Source of the DNA: Scortum barcoo | Lineage: Eukaryota > Chordata > Actinopteri > Centrarchiformes > Terapontidae | Assembly: GCA_023238725.1 (NCBI GenBank) | Contig: CM041553.1 | Coordinates: 6,471,001-6,535,000, forward strand | DNA length: 64,000 nt | Reading direction: 5' to 3' | Part shown: one piece after another, positions 11,844 through 25,900 of the stretch | How the letters are laid out: each line of letters begins with the position of its first letter | Numbering within the stretch: position 1 is the first letter of the stretch | Made by a program: the position numbers and the translations under genes | Notes under the pieces: generated by a model | What the model was told of the DNA's origin: nothing | Databases searched by the model: none | What the model saw: the letters and a program-made list of their open reading frames with translations, nothing else

Positions 11844-14800
11844 ATGGATTCACAAGGTAAAAGACTGATAAATGAGCTACTGATAGTTTTATTATTTCTT
11901 CTGGCACATTGTTACGAGAGACATTTGATTTGATTATTGAGCGAATCCTCCTCATTTAAATACAACACAGCGCTTGTCTTTAGTGATATTATGTTTACTT
12001 TCGTTTCTTCTTCACATATATTTCATTTCACCAAATATATTTAGTTTTGTGTGTCGCTTTTCCAGACATGTATCATCCATATTATGCCAGTTTATTTTTC
12101 ATTTGCACTCTCTGGTACATTCATTTCATCCATGGAGGCCACCTTTCATTTTCTAGTGTCAAAATAATCTAAGGCCTCGTGGTACTTTACAAAAAAATGG
12201 ATGTGTTGATAGAGAACAAGCATCAGTTCGGTGCTCGATATTAGCACATACTCTGCGTTCAGGTATCTGACTCTGTATCAGGAGAGAGAAAGTCAGATTG
12301 ATCCCTTTCCCTGTTGATTTGTGTCCATTGTTGTCAAATTAACATAAGTAAAGGTTGTCAAGTCCAGAGGGAAATGATAAGATCTTAGTCAGCGTAAGCA
12401 CTGTTTGTTAGCTCACAGCAAAAAAAAAAGCTGTTTGTGATGATAAACTCACATCTGAACTTCCCTACAGCAGCCCCACAGCCGGTCGTGTGTGAGGTCT
12501 GTGGGACCTTCTTTGAGACGCGACGAGGGCTCTCCAGCCATGCCCGCCTCCATCTACGGCAGCTCGGTGTGACCTTGTCAGAAAGCAGCGGAGCCCCCAT
12601 TGACCTCCTCTACCAGCTCATGCAGGAGAGAGGTGGCTCACTCCCCAATTTCAAAGCAGACTCCTCCTCACCTGGTTCGACCTCTCTCAAAAAAACACCT
12701 CACAACGAGTCCAGGTCACTCCCAGTACCAGAAGACAGGAGTGCCTCTTACAAATTGGGAAGTAGAGTCCTGACAAGTCCTCAAAAGGTGGATCATCAGG
12801 GATCTCCAGCCAAACTGAAAGAGTCTGCAACCGCTCTCCTCCCAGCGTCACCGTCTGGTCTGAAGCTGCTTGAGTCTAGAGCAAGTGACGGCAGCAGCTC
12901 GTCCGCCTCAGAGCACCAAACCACAGCCAAGCCACTGTGGGCGCCACTGGAAACTGACGCCCCCATCACCTTAGGTAAGAGTGAATGCTGATGTTTAAAT
13001 TGATTTTAAAGAAATGTTGAAAGTAGCGAGCGGAGTAGCTGTTTGTGCATTAAAACTCCATTCATACTGGGAAGTTACTGTAACATTTTTGTTTTTGTAA
13101 AGTTAACATGACAGTATTGTCTCTTTGTGACTGTGTTGTTTTCTTCAGACACCAACAACGAGGTCCACGTGTGCCAACTTTGTGGCTGCTGGTACGAGAC
13201 ACGCAAAGGCCTTGCCAGCCACGCTCGCGCCCATCTGCGCCACATCGGAATCCCTGACAGCGATATCAAGGGCAGCCCAATTGATCTTCTTTACCAGATT
13301 ATGGAGGAGGAGGACCTCAAGCCCATCAGCAGCGGGCAACAGGAGGAGCTCACCTCGAAAAGTCCCCCTGCATCCTCCTCCAAACGTCCCTCTAACCTGC
13401 CCTCTCCACCTGCCTCTCCTCCCAGCAAACGGCCTAAAGCTTCAGATTGTATCTGCATTCTGTGCGGGGAGGAGTTTGAGAATCGAAAAGGCCTGGCCTG
13501 CCATGCACGCTCTCACCTGCGCCAGATTGGAGTGTTTGACCTGCTGGGGAAAAGCTCTGCAATTGAGACAGTCCAGGAACTGGTCAACAGTGGCATGTTA
13601 CAAGCTTTGCATCGCCCTAAAACAAACAGTACAACCAGCTCACCTGCAGCACCATCTCCCACTGCTCAGCCCCTGTCTCCAGCCACAGGCCTATCGCGGA
13701 CCTTGTTTCCCTCCAAATCACCCTCCCCAAGTCCTGCAAAGTCCACTACCTCTCCTCAAATTCTGGTTAACAGGGCCCCAAAAGCTAAGAAAGGCTTTCG
13801 GCTGGCAGTGGACCCCCTTCATAGGAAGCCCAAGCCTGAGCCTGTAGAGGTTGAGGTGTCTGTTCAGCCCAAGGGGTTAAGCACTAACAGCTACTCTCCC
13901 AAGCAGAAATCACCCCCTGCTGTTGTTGCTTCAAAGCCTCTCAATCCAGGTAACGCAGAGAGCCATTACCATATCGTGTTATTACATGGCCCATTGTGGT
14001 TCATACTCTCACTGGATGTGTTACACTCCACATTTTTTAGCATTTATTAATTGTTTCGTTTGTGTATGTTCACCAGAGTTCTTTGTTTCACCTCTTCCAT
14101 TTCTCAGTGTCCTCCACAGATGTACAATCCCTACCCACAGTCCTTTGTGATTTTTGTGGCCAGCTGTTTGAGACCCGCAAAGCCTTGTCGTGCCATGCCC
14201 GTGCCCACCTGCGCCAGCTCGGCCTCACCTGGTCGATCAAGACATCGCCGATTGATCTCCTCAATGAGGTCATGATGCAGGGTGAAGACGGCCGGAAAGA
14301 GTCCGTGACCAGTGGGTCATCAGGCAAAGCCATGTGGACTCCCCAAGGCTCCAAGAGGTCCACGGACAGCCTCCAGTCAGGGGGACCAAACAACTCCAGC
14401 AACTCACCTCTCGATTATTCCATGAAAGAGAAATCTGTGTCTGGCAAGAGTGGAGTTGGTAAGACATTAACTCTCGTACATAAGCTATGTATATATATGT
14501 ATGTACAGAAATTTCTACATACACTCTCCTAGTGTGTTGGTCTGCAGCTGAAAATACTCCTTTGAGTTTGAGTTATTTTTGTTAGAAAATATAGTGCTGT
14601 TTTAAGAAATTGCTTTTAGGAATTATCTGTTAACTGAGATTTATATCTTAAACATGACCAAATAAGGCTTTGTGGAAAAAAAGAATAACAACATCCGTAT
14701 CCTGACCTAAAATAGTCCAATTTTGCTCCTAAAGATAAGCCTCAGTTCCAAGTAAGCTCTCTTCACGAGACACATCCCACAATACAAGGCTGCCTTAACA

Positions 14801-16155
14801 CAAAGCAAACATTTGACTTTTACCTCAATAGGCAAAATATTCTTGCCATTCTGTGACCACATGTGTATTTAATGGCAAATTTGTCTCATTTTCTATGCAA
14901 TTTTAACATCACATTACTCACTGGATCTATAATACATGACCTATTTGTCATTGGTGATGCAGATCCTGGTTTGTGTTTAAACATCTCTCATCTTGTTTCT
15001 TTCAGACACATCCTGTGAGCTTTGTGGGTTTGATTTTGAAAACCGAAAAGCCCTGGCCAGTCACGCCCGCGCCCACCTCCGACAGCTGGGAATCATAGAG
15101 TGGAAGGCAGATGGGGCGAGTTCACCAATCGAACTCCTCAGCGAGCTAATCCGTAGGGACCCAGCTAAGGTAGCAGCAATAACCCAACGCTATCGTAAGG
15201 GAGACCTCTTCATCAGGAAGGTGAGCTGTGCTCTAAATATGGCATAATAGCATAATTCCCAAACAGGATACACAAAAACAATGTCTAAGGCAAACTCTTA
15301 AACTCTTAATTTCATTAATTTTCTTTCAGTCCCAGAAAAGTGCTGCCTCGCCCTCTCCGTCCACAGACTCTGACTCTGTGGTGGGCCTGAGGCACTCAAT
15401 GCAGCACCCTGAGCACAGGGTGCGCAGGGAGGACTCGGGTGTGGCCGCGGGCTCATCCAGACAATCACAAGGACACACACGGAGTGTTGCAGCCCACAGC
15501 GACCCTGGTGTTCGCTCCCTAAGGGGTGAGAAACGAAAGACTGAGAAAGACGGCTCGATACAGATATGCTGCAAAAATGATTAAAAAAAAAAAAGACAAG
15601 TTTCTTCCTGCATGTTCAGTCTTAGACCTTTCCTGTGTGATTCCAGGAGTTCATCCACCAAAATATGCTGTGCCTGCAAGGGAAGAAAATCAGGACACCA
15701 ATTCCCAGCAACCACCACGGTCAGGCAGCATCCCTGCCTTGCTGCCAAAGCCTCCGCTAACACCACTGGTCAAACTGGTGGGCAAAGTATACTCCCTAAA
15801 GTGCAGGTCAGTCTATAAAGTAGAAAATAAAAAACAATCATTTTTTAAACATCAGAACTTTGTGTCACAATAAACACGATGCAATCAAAGTTATAAGTAA
15901 TAATATAAGTTATAAGTATATATATGATGAACACCAAATATTTCCACGTTGTCCAGTCGTACCGTGATGACACTCTCCCTCTCTGTCCTGCTGTTCAGGT
16001 TCTGTGAGGAGGTGTTTCAGGGACCTTTATCTGTTCAGGAGCAGTGGATCACACACCTGCAGAAACACATCCTGTCACTGGGCTACAAAGGCAAAGCATC
16101 TCCTCCTGCTGCACCAGTGGCAGCTCCAGCACTGGTCCACCCAGTGGCCGTCTAG
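11844..16155 (+). CDS. wiz: WIZ, widely interspaced zinc-finger protein
   Basis: Nuclear C2H2 zinc-finger protein; in mammals it links G9a/GLP (EHMT2/EHMT1) H3K9 methyltransferases to CtBP and helps hold chromatin loops. Eight coding exons: 11844-11856 (MDSQ), 12471-12974, 13149-13949, 14120-14458, 15006-15220, 15330-15525, 15647-15806 and 15999-16155. They join in frame to 794 aa. Five fingers share one pattern (CxxC-x12-HARxHLRxxG), followed in four of them by P-I-D/E-L-L: VCEVCG, VCQLCG, CILCGEEF, LCDFCG and SCELCG. A divergent sixth closes the protein (LKCRFCEEVFQGPLS), preceded by LVKLVGKVYS as in mammalian WIZ. Exon 4 could instead start at 14108, adding four residues. The mammalian CtBP motif PLNLS was not seen. 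A longer upstream isoform cannot be excluded, and the paralogue ZNF644 is less likely. Confidence 0.9.
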
Positions 16156-17165
16156 TCCCCAACATCTTTCTGTAATTTAACAAGGTTGTCATTTTCAGGT
16201 GTCATATCAGAATCATGAAGAAGTGTTGTCTTAATGTCTGTTTTGAAGTGAACAAGTTGTCAGAAAAAAGAAAAAAGCAAATTAGGTGTTCTCTTTTTGT
16301 CCTAGAGAGGGCAAATATGAGCCATATGAGGAAAGCAGCAGAGCTAAATGCACTCAGGTTAAAATCCACTAGATACAATAGATCATGACACTGATCGCTG
16401 GATGTTTTTGGCGAAAATATCCAAAGACAGTTCACCCCTTATTTTGAAGGTCAGTGCTTTATACAGATGTGTTTGAATGTGACTTAAAGTTGGCATGTCC
16501 CACACTGAGAGAACGATCCTGGTCAATGACTTTCTCTTTTTGTTCAGGTCCTACTGGGTAGACACTCACTGTGATACGCTTTCTCTCCTTTATATGCCTT
16601 TAACTGGAGTCTTGTTTTATTCGTGCATTTTTTAAAATGTTTTACTAAAAACCTAGATGAATTTAATTTTTTTTCTATTTGAAATATGTTTGATTAACAC
16701 AGCACTGTTTCCATTGAGCTAGACACAGAAGTTGTATCCAGCTAGTGACAACTTGATATAAAGGTCAGTGATGTAATGTCCTAAAAATCAAATCCTCGAC
16801 CATCTTGAGCAAAGACGCACTATGTTTCCATTCTAGCCCTTTCCTTCAGGTATAACTGCTGATCATGTGCTGGTTTTCTGATCTTTTTACATTTCTTTTT
16901 TAACACTCATGTAAATTAAAATCTGTCTTGTATATAACCATGAAGTGTATGAAATGTGTTTTATTTTGTTTTTACAAATGGCATTCAAATGCAAATCTCT
17001 GGACAATGTGTAATAACAAACAGCAGTCTCAGTACAACTCAGGTAATACACATGCAGGTCATCCACATTACCAATACATCTGCACATCATAACAGTTTTT
17101 TGCATGTAGATTGTAGATTGTATAGCTATTAGAATTTAGAAAATAAATTAAGTTGATTGTTTAGA
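16156..17165 (+). other. wiz: wiz 3' UTR with candidate poly(A) signal
   Basis: No open frame of note follows the stop at 16153-16155. The first well-placed AATAAA is at 17142-17147, which would give a 3' UTR of about 1 kb. The end point is inferred. Confidence 0.45.
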
Positions 17166-18261
17166 CATAAGGACAACACATTTTTCATGCAGAGCACAGG
17201 AACAAAAGTGCTAAAAATAATTTCTTTTTTACATCTCCAGTCCAAAAGTCGTTAAGCTGTGGCCGGCCATGTCGGCCATCAGCACAGTGAAGACAAAAAG
17301 AAAAGCAAATGTGTGAGCATATCTGTGAGCTTACATACTGTAATTGAGCATTTGTGAGGAAACAGTGTTGTCTATAATTCCCTTTTCACTTTCTTGCTCA
17401 TCTAAATCCTCATTGTTTTTATTTCTCAGAGTGGTTTAACATTTCAAGCTTTCACGCTTCAGCCCACCAGGACGTAATTCCCTCCCTTGTAAGAAAGTGT
17501 GAACAGCGCCGTGTTAAACAACTGTGAATGCGTTAGTGTTGTGTCCACAGGTCGTGTTTCTCCACAGGGCTCCAGGCAGATCTTTTCTGATGAAAAAAGG
17601 AAAAAATCCTTTGTTTACACATTCCTTGAAACATCAAGGCGTGATGTTACCCCCCCGCCATTTTGTACTGCAGCATCTCTCCTTTGTTTATAACAGTCAT
17701 AGATAAGATTTCACATAGCGCTGTAAAAATGTGGGGAAAAGCAAAACTGTTTCCATTTTGTAGACATTATGCTGTTCATAAGTGTCAGCAAAGACTTTAA
17801 AAGTCTATGTGTCTTTTTTTTTTTCCTGTCAGTAAATATCTGAACATGTGTGAGCTGCTGGAGCCCATAATGTTCGTAATGTGGCTCTTGATTTGATTTC
17901 CTCCACTTTCCAGGGTTATAGCCATCGTGCTGACAAGGGGTCATTAATCTTACTATATGTATGACTATTCCAGTAGATCCTCCACCCTTTATTGCTCTGA
18001 GATGGAGTGTGAATAGAGGAGGAGGAAAGGTTTAAATTGGCTAACTGTGCACACACTCAAAGAATAATCTGCCTCCTGTGTGTGCTTATGTTCTCTCAAA
18101 ACATGATATTGTTTTCACATCCTCAAAGACTGGGAAATACATTTAAAAAAAAACATTATTATTCAAATTTCTTTATTTTATTTTTCTTTTTGTGCTTGAA
18201 ACACAGGGAGATGTTTTGTTAAAATTTAATTAAATAAAAAAATTGAACTTCAGTTTAAACA
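17166..18261. other. intergenic, start of the 24-kb gene desert
   Basis: No gene is supported from here to the ptger1 promoter near 41.78 kb. This first part is AT-rich with short open frames that have no splice context. A T-run lies at 17814-17824. Confidence 0.5.
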
Positions 18262-18548
18262 AGTACAGCTAAAACGATTAATCAATCAGTTTGTCCATCG
18301 ATAAGAAATTAATTGGCAGCTGTTTTGATCATTTGTTTTCTACGCAAAAATATATCCGGATTCACAAATGTGAAGATTTGCTTTTCAATCATATTAATAA
18401 TGGTAATTTATTTTGAATGATTTAAGGCTTGGAAAAGACAAGCATTGTAAAGGTGTCACAGCATTTCTCATGATTTTGAGAATTATTACAAACCAAACAA
18501 ACAGTCAATATAATCAGAAAATTAATTGGCAGATGGATGAAAATACTG
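18262..18548. repeat. fish MITE copy (cgattaatc-ended family)
   Basis: It begins agctaaaacgattaatcaat, passes cacaaatgtgaagatttgct and gattttgagaattattacaa, and closes near agaaaattaattggcagatg. The order matches a very abundant teleost element whose two ends are variants of cgattaatcgatt and attaatcggcag. This copy is degraded. It was identified from memory. Confidence 0.6.
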
Positions 18549-18775
18549 GTATGTGGTACTATACAAAATACTCCACTTCAACCAACTCCTACAGTAAAAT
18601 AAAGGGTACTTTTACTTTTAATACTTTTAAGTACTTTTTCCTAATTCTGCTACATACTTCTAATCTACTACTCAACTATCATTTTCAACACTAGACTTTT
18701 ACTTGTAATGGAGGATTTTTTTTACAGTGTATTAGTACTTTTAAAGGATATGAATATTTCCTCCCCCACTGTGAC
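18549..18775. repeat. fish MITE copy (acttttacttgtaatggag type)
   Basis: The motifs gtacttttacttttaatact, gacttttacttgtaatggag and gtattagtacttttaaagga, and the end cctcccccactg, match the family seen in the other orientation at 4779-4990. It sits directly beside the previous repeat. Confidence 0.6.
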
Positions 18776-21700
18776 CCCGACAGCTGAGAGGATGAGCCAC
18801 AGCAGCTTTCCATCCATCTCCACTCTCCTCCGTCTCTGTTATTTATTCATGTCACAGTGACGGTGTTTCAGTCTGCCTTCAGCCCCTGATGGATAAATCT
18901 GATGTCTGCTCCTTTGCTGTTATACCAACCTCAAGGCATTTACAGAGCGAGCGAATTATCCCACCCGACAGAGTCTGAGCAGGCTGTTGCTCACAGCTTT
19001 CAACACCTGATAGTTTAATCACTGACACAAGGGACTCAAAGCAGTGATTTCCAAGCACTCATTGAAGTGAGAGCCCGGACTGGGTGCACATCTGTCTTCC
19101 AGGGCTGTGGGATTAGAAGGATCTGGTATAATAACTTTGGGTTTCTGACTATGGTCCACGGGCTTTAAATCTGGGAGCTGGATGGTCTAGTATCATTCAA
19201 TCATTCAGTTGTTGTAGTCAGAGTACAGTCCATATTTGGCATAAATGTGGACTATTGAAATAACTGGAGTTCTAAGACTTACCAGGAAACTGAATACCGT
19301 ATTTTAACCCAAAACCACCATCCCACTGACAATGATTTAATGAAAGTGGCATCATTTCGTAAGGTCCTTTCAGAGGCTCAGGACCTGTGCTGCACCCTGG
19401 GTGTTTTATAGTTTTTTAAATGGTTTTAAGTTCTCTTAGCAGAGGTACCCCACAAAATTCATTTTACTGCATCTCAAAGTGTTTACCTTAAAAGGGTTTC
19501 AGTGAACCAGAAAATGGAGGAGAGGGGAAAAATTGTGGATTAAAGTCAAATAACTCAGCAATCAATCAAAAATGAACTGCTGCAGCAGAGCCCTCGTAAA
19601 TGTTATTGGTTCCCACTGTGGATTTCCTGTTATGCCATCTGTTAAGAAGGTCTGTGAAAAGGTCTTTCCGATTTGGGGACAGTAAAGGAGGAAAGAGAGA
19701 AAGTTTAGTTTATAGTTTTGGTATGACGTCCTGTATTCACCTCATGTTTCAATCTCACTGCTCTCACCAACCCTGTTTTCAGCAGCAGAGACCGACTGTT
19801 CTCAGAGCGATGCTGAATTGACCGTGCTCTACCTGCTCAGCACCAAACAGCGGGGAAAAGTTAGCCACAGGCTGGGACATCTGGCAGGCTAAAGAACCAG
19901 GTGTAAGTTACTAAAACAGAGCTAAAAGGAGAGTGAACGTTCGACTTTGTCAGGTGGACAGATACACATCTCCAAATGAATCCTAATGCTGCTCTGCTGC
20001 ACGTATAAGTCGCCATCCAGTCAAGAGTTTGATTAGAATAAACCCACAAATTCAGTTTCACTTCAAAGTGCGGCACATTAGAGAAGCTAAAATGTTAAAT
20101 ACCTTCATTTCATTGTGACTTCACTGTTGTAAGCCAGTACCAGGTGCAAAACACAAATAATAATAAACAATAATAATAAACAAACAAAGTATCTCTTCTT
20201 AAGCTTCCAAAACAACGTAAACATCTTTAGGTACCACATTTATATGTAAAGTTCAAGATCAACACTGAGTAACAGCAGTTTAGAGCACATTAGCACATCA
20301 CCACCATTCGAAACATGCTTAATCGTGCACTCTGACCACGGCTTGCAGCAGTCTGCTTTGATCAAAACTCAGTGACAGGTGGCCCACACTGGGGCCACAC
20401 CAGGTGATCTGTGGTGATCTGCGGTGGCACCAGGGGCAAGTCTACTGAGTGATACAGCAAACATATTAAATTCCCTCATAATATCTGGTCATCAAGTGGA
20501 CCACCAGTGTATTTAAAAATTTTTTCACTTTTAGCTCTGCCCTTGAAAGGGAGGTAAAGGTAGACGTTAAGGACTGTTACTGTGTTACTTGGGTGGGAGT
20601 GAGAAAGGGGATCAAAAAGAAATAAGGCTTTCTTTCCTTCCTCAAGTCTGTCCGTGACTCAGTGTCTGGAAGTAAATTCTTCCAGCATCTTAGCTATGAT
20701 TTATAGTATGTTTTGGGGTCTTGGCAGAAGAATGAGTTTTATCACACAACTTGTGGCTTCGCAATCATGCCTCAGAGAGGGCAGATTCCCCAAGACTGTG
20801 CAACTCTGGCTCTGTACTTTTCCGTTTCTGTTTTCGAGCTGTTTTTAGTTTTGCAGTTTGATGTTTCTTTGTCTAAATAGCTGGTGTTGCTCATTCGCAT
20901 GTTCTGCACCACTACGCCCTGTGTGAAGGATAGAGGTTCACACACAGGTGAGTTTTTTCAGTACATGTACACAAACATCACTGTATGCAAAGAAGACATC
21001 AGGCCCCTGTTTGATTCAGCACATTAATGCGATGTCATTTTCAGGCGGTGAAGTTATGATGAGGTCATCAGACTGCACATGGCTGCTTGGGTTGCCAACT
21101 CTGCAGCACGTGGTTTTGCAGCAGTCAGACTCCGCTGACACTGGACACCAGGGACGGGCACAGAGCCTTTCCCATGAGGCCGTGCTCCTGCTGGTGTCAT
21201 CATGCCAGTGTTCTTGAGACCGCTCAGATGACCCCACGCAACTCCTACGTCGGAGTTATTGCAGATCAATAAAACTGAATCTGAAACCTATTTGCCACAA
21301 GCAACTAATCCTTCCATTGAATCTACAGTGAAACAAACACACGACTGGCTGCCAAGACGCTGTTTGGAAATCCAGCCCAGACTCATATTTGTGTATCACA
21401 ACTCAGCTATACAAGAAGTTAACAAGCAAAAGCTGTGCAAGTCTGGAGAGCAAAACAAGGCACAAGCTCACCAACTAATTGACCAGATGCAAGAGGACCA
21501 GATGTCTGACAGACGGGCAGGAACACTGCTTCTGACCTTACAAAACTGCATCTGCAAACGTCGTGTTGAGCATGAACTATTCCTCATAGGAAAACTATGA
21601 GTCTTCTAAATTTGATTAAAGTGAGGAAATAATGTCCCATGACCTATGACCCACTGTCATTACATTGCTGTGTTCTTTATATAAATGCTTTGTTTTTGTC

Positions 21701-22716
21701 ATAATGTCAGATGGAGTATTCATATTCCAAAGTCACAAATTAGACACAGAGCTCTTTTTTTCTTTATATCAGCCCTGCTTTTAATTCTAGAGATTGATGT
21801 GTGATAATGATTGGTTGAGTATTTTAGATAATCATTCCGCCCCCAGACAGAGGCGACCATGAAAACATGACCACTGTGGAGATTCAGAACAGACTGCTGT
21901 CACGCTGCATTTTCACTGGTAGCAGCAGCTCTGAGCCTTATGTTTGTCTGGGGCGGGATGTGAAGCTCACATCTGGCCTATACAGGTGTTTGTGTGTATG
22001 TAGTAGTGGCCTATATTCGTGCAGATGTATATGTGTCCAGCTGTGTGTGTTCTCTGCGTGTGCAGGTCAGACAAAGCGTAACCTTTGAAGTGATCCGTGC
22101 CGTCATTGGATGACAGTGTCTGTGGATGAAGGCACGCATCACTGCACGGTTGACAAGCTAAAACAAACATAAATCACAGTCAGCTGCAGCGAAAGGAGGA
22201 TTATGTAACCTTAAACACCTCAGTCAGACCTTTTCAATTGTGTTGTTTTTCTTGAACACACAAAAAACACAGAAAATGTGCCCTTAACTGGATAGTAAGG
22301 CATTCAGGGAATAGTGGTATGGCAACATGTTTGAGACCCCTGGGAGGAGAAACACGACCAAAGCATAATGTATTTGGTTATGCTGCAGAGTTCTTTTGTA
22401 ATTATGTAATTTTACTTGTAATTTTATTCAGAATTAAAATATTATTCATTCTTTCTTTAGAGCTCTAATATGTCACTGAACATAAAACCTCCAGTTACTT
22501 TTTTGGGTCATTTTAGAGCAACAAGCTCTCTGATGACATCCGTGGCCGATATGGCAAGCTTGATTGAAAACAACTGTGTCCACTATGTTCACAAGCTAGT
22601 GGCTAACTTTTTATGCCACTTTTAGCCACATTTGTTGGGTAAATCCCGCAACATTTCAGTAAATCCCCTCACGTCATTGAACTTCAGAGATGAGCTCAAG
22701 TCAAAAGTGCTCAGTG
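18776..22716. other. intergenic, no gene seen
   Basis: No exon-like frames with splice sites were found. A 113-codon open frame at 21259-21600 has no recognisable domain and probably arises by chance. An AATAATAAAC-type run lies near 20155-20185, and a GT-rich stretch near 21985-22065. Confidence 0.5.
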
Positions 22717-22919
22717 TCCCCTTAATCAGTTGGGTTGGGGTGGTTTGGGTAAATTGTTCACTAATGGGTATGAACACGAGATTATATAACTTATGTGAGG
22801 ATAAATCTATACTGAGGGAAACTCATGCAGGGTTTAGAAGGAGCTGTTCCATCACAGATTATATTTTCTTACTGAAACACACTGTTTATTGTTTATTGTA
22901 CTGTAAATCAAAAGTATAG
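22717..22919 (+). mobile_element. reverse-transcriptase fragment of a non-LTR retrotransposon
   Basis: The plus-strand frame reads MNTRLYNLCEDKSILRETH followed by AGFRRSCSITDYIFLLKH. This resembles the reverse-transcriptase segment ...L-x-E-x-Q-A-G-F-R-x-x-x-S-T-x-D-x-I-F-x-L. No intact upstream or downstream coding sequence remains. It is a dead fragment, and the clade is uncertain (L2- or RTE-like). Confidence 0.65.
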
Positions 22920-25900
22920 ACAGGCTATCTGTAACTTTAGAGTGAACAACACCGATCCAAAGGTCAGTGGAAGTGAGGTGTCTGCCAAAATATTATTTTA
23001 ACCGTCCATCTATCTTTAAATTAATTTTGCCATTACAATCATATAAGCCAAAAGTTATCTGCAAATTAGGTGCTTTTTTGAAGAATGTCCTACCTTTGTT
23101 TGAAATAATACCTGTTGTATTTCATGCCATGTGCTATTATTTTGTCATCATTATCAAGGTATATTCTGTTGGTGCTCCATACAATATGATCATGGTCTGA
23201 GTCACATCAAATAAAAGAATGAATTTCACATACATCGGTGCCAGATGAGTGGAAATCAGTCTTCATGTGACAAAATTCTGCAGTGTTCCTTAAAACAGCT
23301 CTTCTGAGGAAAATGTTGAATGTTATTCATCAGCAATCATGTCAGACCACAGTTTCAGTTCAGAGTGTAATCAATGTGCTAAACCACTCTATAGATTCCA
23401 ACACTGATAAAAGGCAGCTGCACTGCTGCAGATCCAAATGACTCACTAACTGTATTTTCATTAGTAATCAGGAAAATGAACGACATAAATGAGGACTGAG
23501 AGTCGCTTAAATGATCGTATCGATTTTCCAACGTAACTAAAATCTAAAAATATGCTATGTGGGAATGGAAAAGGACTAGTTAGTGTGAATTCTAAAGTGT
23601 AATAACACAATGTGTTATTTATAAAACTTTTTGGCATTGCCACTGAAGGCCATTTTCATTACTGGGACATTTTAATCAATGCATATTTCTTTCAAAGAGT
23701 GGTTTTGGTTACACGGATAAAGTGGCTGAAAAGTGCAGCTCTTTTTTTTCTCTCTACAACTGTGATTGATTTGCATTGACTGTAGTCCAATTTCTGTTAA
23801 CTGCGGAGAGGAATTTAACAAACACAATTGATCATACTGCCCATTTTCATTTAGGAGGTAATGGTGGAAGCAGCTGCAGTTGTAGATTTATCTGTTATTT
23901 CTCAGGAACACGTGTACCCTTATGGCTTTGGTTGCCTTATTTCACTCAGAGAGGGTGATGCTCAGCTTCTTAATTACCTACCATGCGTAAATAGCCCATG
24001 GTTGCATTCCTGCTTTGAGTTTCAAACATGCACTTTGTATCAGCACATTAAGGTGCCAGTGAAATGATTTGGCCCACAAAATATTTCCCCTCCTTTCTGT
24101 CAGAACCGGCAGGGTTGATGCTGACATTTTTACTATGCAATGGCAAGAAAACACTCTGTGGCATTAAATTGGAGGCATGAGACAGAGCCAGGGCAGGTTT
24201 CCAGTCCATCATAGTGCTAACGCAGACAGACAGATGCAACATGACTCAATTCAATTCATGCAATATGATTCATATTCATACTTCATACTTCAGCTCTTAT
24301 ATAACTTATACATTTATGTTTCAGGTGATTCTGTGGAGTTGCTGATTTCCTAATTTTTTGTATATTTAGGGGACTATAGAGACTCAAATCCACATGACTG
24401 CGGACTGAGTAGAGGCCCTACTTGTTTCTCTTGTTAATAACTGTCCTCAGGGTCAAGTTGACCGTATAAACAGTCGTGTTGCCAGAAATTGGGCCCCCTG
24501 ACATCAGGTCCCAACAGCTTTGGCACAGGAAATATCTTCTCTCCAGCTCTGAGTCATGGACTCCTGATTTGTTCATGGTTTTCTTCCCCTAACAGCACCC
24601 CTCCACATTTCCCTCACAAAGTGTGAACAGGACAGGGGGGAATACTACATTTCAGATGAATGAGCTGAGAGATCTTTGAAATTCAAAGCTAATCATCAAA
24701 GTACCTGAATTTCTACAGACTACCAATGGTTCAATGAAAAAAACTCTCCTCTCCTGTAACACTGTATAACCTTACATGAACCATTTCTAACTTGCTAAGA
24801 TCCTGTGACAGGACACAGGCCGACACCGTAGCTCTGCTCATTACAGAGGAGCACATGGGCCAAAGAAAGTATGCTCCAAACCAGTGTGGCTCCTGTAATG
24901 TGGGAAACAGTGTGCTATTAGGTGTAAGCCTTGCAAAAATGGATATTTTACTTCCAGTCCCAAAAACTGAAAGTTACTGGGTCTATTTAGTGAGAGTTTT
25001 TATTTTACTGTCAGGGACATTTACCCTTGTATTAAGCTGACTCTGACTTTATTTTACAGGTGTTTAGACCTCAATGCTATATGTTTAAAACTAACAATTG
25101 CAAAGCTTCATATATATTTTTCTTTTTTTCTGAAGTTAAAAAATCCCAGTAGCTAGACAAAAATGCAGAAAGAAATGTACAGTAACCTGCATAGAGAGGC
25201 TGGCAGAGCTGTTGAGCTGTCTTTAACAGCACAAAAACAAAAATAATCAGTACAAATTACTGTTTAGACTGATGTGAAGAGTAATTCATTAAAACAACAG
25301 TAATCAAGGCGGTAGGCAGTGTCTGCAGATAGTGGCATTAGCAGCTTCAACTGGACTATGTAAAGTGTGCGTCTTATTATGTAAAACAGAAGCTGAAACC
25401 GTATGTTGAAAACGGAGAAAGAAAAATACTTAAAAGATTAGAGCAGCAGTTGCATTAAAATGCTGCAGACTTGTTTTTCCAGGTGTCTTCATGCTTGGCC
25501 CGGCCTGTTAGTGAGTATTTATATCTGGATTCAGTATGATGTCTTGCTATTTATACTTGGTAGGTTAAAATCTGCGGGGCTGTGAAGCCTCTGCTTGTAA
25601 CTGATGCAAAGTGAGCTTCTTTAACTCTTCAGGACTGATGAACTACACACACTGACTCAACTGAGTGGTGCTGGTAAATTCCAGTAAAGACGTACAGTTC
25701 AGTACAATTGGGGGTTGTGACTGTTTGAACCTTGATAGATTTGCTCCTTTCACTCATCAACACTTTGGTATGGTTCATCTGAGAGTCAGCAGGGGGACAT
25801 GCAGCCGGTGGACGAGGTCCAGACTATAGTCTATGAACAGTGAGTCAGACAGTGAACAACTGACATACGCACATGTGGGGTGTATCAAGGGTAAATACCT

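Noticed and set aside
13182..13847. 221-codon alternative frame inside wiz exon 3
   Set aside because: It is a shadow of the finger-coding frame 13149-13949, which has the CxxC/H motifs and matching splice phases.
21259..21600. 113-codon open frame in the desert
   Set aside because: No domain, splice context or homology that I can recognise. Its first bases (aataaaactgaatctgaa) look somewhat like a LINE tail, too weakly to call.
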